Part shown: piece by piece, positions 59,672 through 64,000 of the stretch
Layout: the number at the start of each line of letters is the position of its first letter
Position numbering within the stretch: position 1 is the first letter of the stretch
Assembly (NCBI RefSeq): GCF_014204865.1
Contig: NZ_JACHMG010000001.1
Span: 5,482,501-5,546,500 of the forward strand
From: Amycolatopsis jiangsuensis
Lineage (GTDB): Bacteria; Actinomycetota; Actinomycetes; Mycobacteriales; Pseudonocardiaceae
Length of the DNA: 64,000 nucleotides
Reading direction: 5' to 3'
Position numbers and translations under genes: made by a program
The notes under the pieces: model-generated
What the model saw: the letters and a program-made list of their open reading frames with translations, nothing else
Databases searched by the model: none
What the model was told of the DNA's origin: nothing

Positions 59672-62590
59672 ATGGAGCTCTCCCTGGCTCGGCGCGGCAC
59701 GGCGAATTCGCTGGCCGCACTGGACAAGAAGACGGTGGGCAACGCGCTGGTGGTGCACCTCGCGGAGGGGATGACCGGCGAGGCACAGGCTCTCGCGCTG
59801 GGCGTGGCGGCCGACGCCGAACACGACCTTGTCGTCGTCGACCTGCCGGTCGACTCGCCCATCTCGATGTGGGAGTCGGTGGCCAAGGCCCTGCCCCGGC
59901 GCCGGCGCGGAGTACGGCTGGTGATCGGCGGCCGTTCCCGCGAAACCACCGCGCTGGCCGGGCAATGGCTCGCCGAACGCATCAACCGTCCCGTGCTGGC
60001 ACCGGATGGTTCGGTCATCCCCAGCGCCGGCGGCGCGCTGTTCGTCCACTCCGGACGCGGCAGCGGCTGGGTCCGCTTCCGTCCCGGCCGCGCACCTTCC
60101 TGGGAGGCCAAACGGTTCCCGCGTCCGGCCTGGGACTGCGGTGTCACCGCCGAACTGATCCCGACCAGCTCCCGCGGGGTCGCCGAACCGCTGCCCGGCG
60201 GTCTCTGGATCCGTCCGGTCGGCTTCGACGGCCCGCAGCGTCATCACCGCCGAGCACTCATCGCCGGAATGCCCGCGCAGCACGACACCATCACCATCGT
60301 GCTGGGTTCCCCCGGCTGCCCGCCGCTGACCCTCGACGACGCCGCGCGGCTCTGGGCACGGCTGCCCGAGAACGTCCGCGCCGGCGCTCGGTTCGTCCAG
60401 TACGGACCGGTGGCCGTGCCCGCCGGTGTCACCGCCGGTCAGGCGCTGGCCGATCTGCTGGGCAAACCGGTCGCCTTCTACGCCGGCATCCCGGTCGGTT
60501 CGCCACGCATGCCGACCCAGCGCACGGTCCTCCACGACGGCAGGCTGGGATGGCGTCCGTTCGCGGGCGAACTCGGCTATCAGCCACGCGAATCCGGCGA
60601 GACCCCGGTTCCGCTGCCCGAACTGCTCTCCCACCGTCCACCCGTCCACGGGCTCGACGAGCTCGCCCCCGCGGTCTACTGGTACGCCCCCGACGCCGTC
60701 ATCGAGGTCGTCCGATCAGGACTGCTCGTCCGCCCGCCCCAGGACGGCCCGAACACCGCCGCGGTCCGCGCACTCACTCTCGACGCCGCGGTGCACAACC
60801 TCACCTTCGACGCCTCCGACGAGGCGTCCGCGCCGCGGATGCGGTTGCTGGCCGAGGACCTGCTGGCCCGGCTCGACGAGCAGACCCGGCGGATGAGCCG
60901 GGTGTCCTCCGCCGCCGCACTGCTCGCCGAACGCACCCGCCCGCAGGTCACCACCAGGGCACTCGCCGAAATCGAGTCCGGTCACCCGTCGCCCGGCGAA
61001 GCCGCCGCGGAACTGACCGCACCGGCCCCGGCCGTGGAATACCGCCCGGCGACCCCCGTGCCCGCCTACCGGCCGGCAGCCCCGGCCGCCCTCGGCATTG
61101 CCGCCCCGACGGAGTTCCCCGGCGCGCTCGCCACACCGGCGCCCAATCCCGTCGCACCGGCACCCAGCCCCGTCGGACCGGTCTCGACACCCAACCCTGT
61201 CGCCCCGGCCTCGGCTGCCGGCCCCGTCGCCCCGGCCGGTTCCCCTCGCACGGACCCGGCGGCCGAGCCCTCCCGTCCCGCCGCACCGTCCAGTCCGGTC
61301 GCCCCCGCGGAGCCGGCCGACCTGACGGCTTCGGGACCCGCGGTTCCGGGAGACCTGGCTTCCGGCGAGGCAACGACTTCGGGCCCTGCGGTCTCAGGTG
61401 AGGCGACCACTTCGGGCCCCGCGGTCCCGACGGAAGCGCCCACTTCGACCGTGATTGCTCCGGAAGCTTTGTCCACCGTCTCGGATCCGGTGACCGACGT
61501 CTCGACAAAGCCGGGCGCGCCGGAAACCACCACTGCGGCTCCTGCAGCTCCGAAGCCGGCGACCCCGCCGCCCGCCATGCCGGTCGACGTCGCGGGCCTG
61601 GCCACGCCGACGGACGTCCCCGTCGCCGGTTCCGCGGCCGCTCCCCAACCGGCACCCGCCGGCCCGGCACCGAAGTCGGATCCGTCGCTCGCCCAGCGGC
61701 TGAGCCCGGCTCCGGTCACCGTCACCCCCGCCGATCCGTCCGCGGCCGCCCCGAAACCCGGGAAGACCCGGGCGGAGCTGCGTTTCCAGGCGACCCCTGG
61801 TGCGGAATCCACCGCACTGCTGCCCAAACGCGGCGCGGACAAGGAGCGGCAGTGGCTGCGCAAGTCCCTCGGCGCGGAGTACGGCCTCATGTCGAACACA
61901 GTCGCGCGGATCCTGTCCGAGCACCCGGGCTTCCAGGGCGTTCTGTCGACCTCGTCGTCCGCCGAGGTGCTGACCGACGCGGTGGCCGTGCAGCTTTACC
62001 TGTCCCGCAAGGGCGCGGCTATCGACAGCGGTCTGCGTCGCGGCGTGAACGGCCCGCACGTGCCGGTCGCCCGGTGCGTGGTGGCCGGGTTGAGCCGGCT
62101 GCCCTCGCACCGCGGGCCCGCGACGTTCGCCACCGACCTGCCGTCGTCGGCGTGGTCGCTGCTGGACGGGCGGAAAGTGCTCACCGAATGGGGTTTCCTG
62201 AACGCGCTGATCCGTCCTTCCGCGGCGGTCGCGGGGGAGACCGACGTGCTCGTCTGGTCGATCACCGGACGGCGCACGAAGCTGCTGGAGCCGGCCGAGG
62301 GTGGCGTGGCGGACCGGGTGTTGTTCGTGCCGGGAACGAGTTTCAAGGTGCTGGAGACCCGGAAGCCGGCCGACGGAGCCCGCGGTGCGGTGCTGCTGCG
62401 GGAGCTGACCGCGAGCGAGATCGATGAGACCGGGCGGGTGGCGAGCGACCGGGTGTCCCTGGACGAGCTGGCCATGAACTCGCTGCGGCGCACGCTCGAG
62501 AGCTGGGCGGAAGCCGGTGCGGATCTGGTCAGGACGGTGCTGGACGACCAGGCGGCGGAGCGGTTCGGGGCGCTCCCGGGACTGGCCTGA
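59672..62590 (+). CDS. Large cytosolic T7SS-linked protein with C-terminal ADP-ribosyltransferase-like domain
   Basis: The ATG at 59672 (AGGAAGGAAGG upstream) gives 972 residues with no signal or membrane helix. Residues 1-440 are folded: a Rossmann-like start (DLVVVDLPVDSPISMWESVAKAL, VRLVIGGRSRETTALAGQWL), then APDGSVIPSAGGALFVH and VRFRPGRAPSWEAKRF, a module I recall from actinobacterial toxin-type proteins. Residues 440-720 are Pro/Ala/Thr-rich linker. Residues 730-965 resemble an ADP-ribosyltransferase fold (SRLPSHRGP, VLTEWGFLNALI, DVLVWSITGRRTKLL, RVLFVPGTSFKVLE, ending in a LLREL strand). The R-S-E catalytic residues appear replaced, so it may be a scaffold. I do not recognise a full-length family. 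Confidence 0.65.
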   Translation: MELSLARRGTANSLAALDKKTVGNALVVHLAEGMTGEAQALALGVAADAEHDLVVVDLPVDSPISMWESVAKALPRRRRGVRLVIGGRSRETTALAGQWLAERINRPVLAPDGSVIPSAGGALFVHSGRGSGWVRFRPGRAPSWEAKRFPRPAWDCGVTAELIPTSSRGVAEPLPGGLWIRPVGFDGPQRHHRRALIAGMPAQHDTITIVLGSPGCPPLTLDDAARLWARLPENVRAGARFVQYGPVAVPAGVTAGQALADLLGKPVAFYAGIPVGSPRMPTQRTVLHDGRLGWRPFAGELGYQPRESGETPVPLPELLSHRPPVHGLDELAPAVYWYAPDAVIEVVRSGLLVRPPQDGPNTAAVRALTLDAAVHNLTFDASDEASAPRMRLLAEDLLARLDEQTRRMSRVSSAAALLAERTRPQVTTRALAEIESGHPSPGEAAAELTAPAPAVEYRPATPVPAYRPAAPAALGIAAPTEFPGALATPAPNPVAPAPSPVGPVSTPNPVAPASAAGPVAPAGSPRTDPAAEPSRPAAPSSPVAPAEPADLTASGPAVPGDLASGEATTSGPAVSGEATTSGPAVPTEAPTSTVIAPEALSTVSDPVTDVSTKPGAPETTTAAPAAPKPATPPPAMPVDVAGLATPTDVPVAGSAAAPQPAPAGPAPKSDPSLAQRLSPAPVTVTPADPSAAAPKPGKTRAELRFQATPGAESTALLPKRGADKERQWLRKSLGAEYGLMSNTVARILSEHPGFQGVLSTSSSAEVLTDAVAVQLYLSRKGAAIDSGLRRGVNGPHVPVARCVVAGLSRLPSHRGPATFATDLPSSAWSLLDGRKVLTEWGFLNALIRPSAAVAGETDVLVWSITGRRTKLLEPAEGGVADRVLFVPGTSFKVLETRKPADGARGAVLLRELTASEIDETGRVASDRVSLDELAMNSLRRTLESWAEAGADLVRTVLDDQAAERFGALPGLA

Positions 62591-62609
62591 GGGTGGAGAG
62601 GCGGAGACG

Positions 62610-64000
62610 ATGAACCGACAGTTGCTCGTGGTCGCCGGTGATCGGCCGGGTGCGTACCCGACGATCGGCGCGGCGCTGGCGCAGGCGCAGCCGGGTGCGA
62701 CGATCAGTGTCCATCCGGGACGCTACGAGGAGAACCTCGTGGTGGACCGGATGGTTTCCCTCGTGGCCGAGCAGGGTGCGGGCACGGTGGAGGTCGTGGC
62801 CACCACCGGGAGTGTGCTGGTCGCCAACGCCGAAGCGGTGCAGTTGAGCGGGTTCACCCTGACCGGCGCCGACGACCAGCTGGTCACGGTCGACGTGGTC
62901 CGCGGGGAGGCGGCGCTGGACGGGTGCCGGCTGTCCGGGAATTCGTGGGCGACGCTGCTGGCCCGGCTGGAAGGTTCCCTGGCGTTGCGGGGCTGCACGG
63001 TGACCAGCACGGCCGGCGCCGGGGTGGTGATCGCCTCGCCGTCGCAGTCGACCATCGAGGACACCGAAATCGTCGACGCCGCTTCGTCCGGGGTAGTGGT
63101 GGCCGAGGTCGGTTCCGTGGTGCTGCGACGCTGCGTGGTGCAGGGTGCGGCGGGCAACGGCGTGTGCGTGAACGGTGAAGCGGTCGCGGTCATCGAGCAG
63201 TGCGAGATCGCCGGGGCACAGAAGCCGGCGATGGTCGTGGAGCAGCAGGGCCGGGCCACGATCACCAGCCTGACCGTCCGGGACAGTGCGAACGTGGACC
63301 TGTACGTGACCAGCCAGGGCCGGGTTTCCGTGGCGTCGTCGGAGTTCCGGTCGGCGCCGATGCAGGCGGTGCATGTGGCGGCCTCGGCCGCGCCACTGCT
63401 GCGGGAGTGCGTGTTCGCCGGGGCCGGTGGGAACGCCGTGCAGGCCACCGGAGCCGCGGCGCCGCAGTTCGTGGACTGCACATTCGAGGGGTCGCCGATC
63501 ACGATCCTCGTCGACGACCAGGCGCGGCCGCGGTTCGAGCGCGCTACCGTACGCGGTTCCTCGCAGACCGCGATGATGATCAGTGCGGAGTCCGCGGTGA
63601 CCATCGGCGGACTGCGGCTGACCACCGACAGCGGGCCCGGTATCATCCTTTCCGGACAGTCCACTCTGGATCTTGCGGACGCTTCGATCGAGACCGGCCG
63701 GGAAACCGGGGTTCAGGTCACCGAAGACGCGCGGCTGACGCTGACCGACATCCGGGTCACCTCGAGCGCCGAGGCGGCCGTGTCGTTCTCCTCCGGTGCC
63801 TCGTCGTCGGCCAAGTCCGTGCTGGTGCGTGGCGGCGGCCTGCAGGTGGCGGGCACCACGGAAACCTCCTTGCAGGACTGCGAGATCGTAGAGTCGGGCA
63901 CGGACGGGATCACGGTCTTCGCGGGAGCGAAGCTGGTCGCGTCGCGGTGCCGGGTACGCAACGCGCGAGGCAACGGTGTGCGCGTCGCCTCGCGTGCGGC
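62610..64000 (+). CDS. Right-handed beta-helix protein, T7SS-linked (3' truncated by window end)
   Basis: The ATG at 62610 follows GGAGAGGCGGAG, and the frame stays open to the last base (463 codons). The start resembles pectate-lyase-like beta-helix proteins (YPTIGAALAQAQPGATISVHPGRYEENLVVDRMVSL), followed by many roughly 22-residue coils (for example LSGFTLTGADDQ, LRGCTVTSTAGAGVVIAS, VESGTDGITVFAGAKLVASRCRVRNARGNGVRV). It has no signal peptide, so it is cytosolic. Beta-helix domains fused to an AAA+ ATPase of the EccA/CbxX type occur in actinobacterial T7SS loci; whether an ATPase follows here lies beyond the window. Confidence 0.82.
   Translation, partial: MNRQLLVVAGDRPGAYPTIGAALAQAQPGATISVHPGRYEENLVVDRMVSLVAEQGAGTVEVVATTGSVLVANAEAVQLSGFTLTGADDQLVTVDVVRGEAALDGCRLSGNSWATLLARLEGSLALRGCTVTSTAGAGVVIASPSQSTIEDTEIVDAASSGVVVAEVGSVVLRRCVVQGAAGNGVCVNGEAVAVIEQCEIAGAQKPAMVVEQQGRATITSLTVRDSANVDLYVTSQGRVSVASSEFRSAPMQAVHVAASAAPLLRECVFAGAGGNAVQATGAAAPQFVDCTFEGSPITILVDDQARPRFERATVRGSSQTAMMISAESAVTIGGLRLTTDSGPGIILSGQSTLDLADASIETGRETGVQVTEDARLTLTDIRVTSSAEAAVSFSSGASSSAKSVLVRGGGLQVAGTTETSLQDCEIVESGTDGITVFAGAKLVASRCRVRNARGNGVRVASRA

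Noticed and set aside
59392..62590. Recent frameshift splitting a full-length eccB
   Set aside because: After the 81-codon frame there is a ribosome site and a new ATG, and the downstream protein shows no EccB periplasmic features in any frame.

Overview
The window is very GC-rich, uses many GTG starts, and carries mycothiol synthase (mshD), GlnR, an LmeA homologue, XRE/DUF397 pairs and a type VII (ESX-like) secretion locus. This points to an actinomycete of the Pseudonocardiaceae, most likely Amycolatopsis or a close relative. That placement is an inference from gene content and style, not from a marker gene. The backbone (purL ... SCP-like gene, purF, purM, DUF3073, DUF-type gene, ygfZ/rsiG, pabC, nitrobindin-like, sseC, cysA, thioredoxin, lmeA, glnR, mshD, pst, phoU) follows the order known from Mycobacterium tuberculosis Rv0803-Rv0821, with accessory genes inserted between conserved blocks.

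Layout. 1-5.7 kb: 3' half of purL, then minus-strand membrane and secreted genes (pentapeptide-like protein, GWDPNA-repeat membrane protein, two tandem GH25 muramidases) and a type VII-associated SseB-like gene. 5.7-13.3 kb: SCP-like gene, XRE regulator, a repeat-rich spacer, a DUF397 gene pair, a TetR gene with a clear promoter/operator, purF, purM, arfB and a second TetR gene. 13.3-19.4 kb: accessory minus-strand genes (Tat lipoprotein with a glycosidase-like motif, secreted lipase, QsdR-like regulator, GNAT enzyme, VanZ-like protein, Gfo/Idh/MocA oxidoreductase) and a block of 48-bp tandem repeats. 19.4-23.7 kb: a cobalamin riboswitch driving a four-gene operon (surface DUF4430-like protein, EcfT, double ECF ATPase, S component), read here as a vitamin B12 uptake system.

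23.7-36.9 kb: metabolic and regulatory core. It holds a hydroxyacyl-CoA dehydrogenase, DUF3073, asparaginase II, the c-di-GMP-dependent anti-sigma factor RsiG, YgfZ, PabC, an orphan PxpC, a nitrobindin preceded by an unlisted 32-residue membrane peptide, and a sulfur operon (DUF4395, cysA, sseC) preceded by an unlisted 32-residue Cys-containing leader peptide and closed by a perfect 20-bp hairpin. Thioredoxin, LmeA, GlnR and mycothiol synthase follow. 36.9-41.9 kb: PHO box, pstSCAB, double terminator and convergent phoU. 41.9-48.6 kb: a LytR-CpsA-Psr protein with a roughly 970-residue disordered N-terminus, a GGDEF diguanylate cyclase (potentially feeding RsiG), isopentenyl-diphosphate isomerase and an epoxide-hydrolase-like enzyme.

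48.6-64.0 kb is the most unusual part: a type VII secretion locus with two WXG100 proteins, an inter-cistronic hairpin, a YxxxD substrate-like protein, a 1224-residue proline-rich protein with five degenerating repeats, EccC, EccD, an 81-residue protein matching only the N-terminal helix and membrane segment of EccB, a 972-residue cytosolic protein ending in an ADP-ribosyltransferase-like but apparently catalytically degraded domain, and a right-handed beta-helix protein that runs off the window. No mycosin, EccE or full EccB is present in the window. A second theme is start-site architecture: at least eight genes have a TANNNT -10 hexamer ending 6-7 nt before the start codon, which implies leaderless transcripts.
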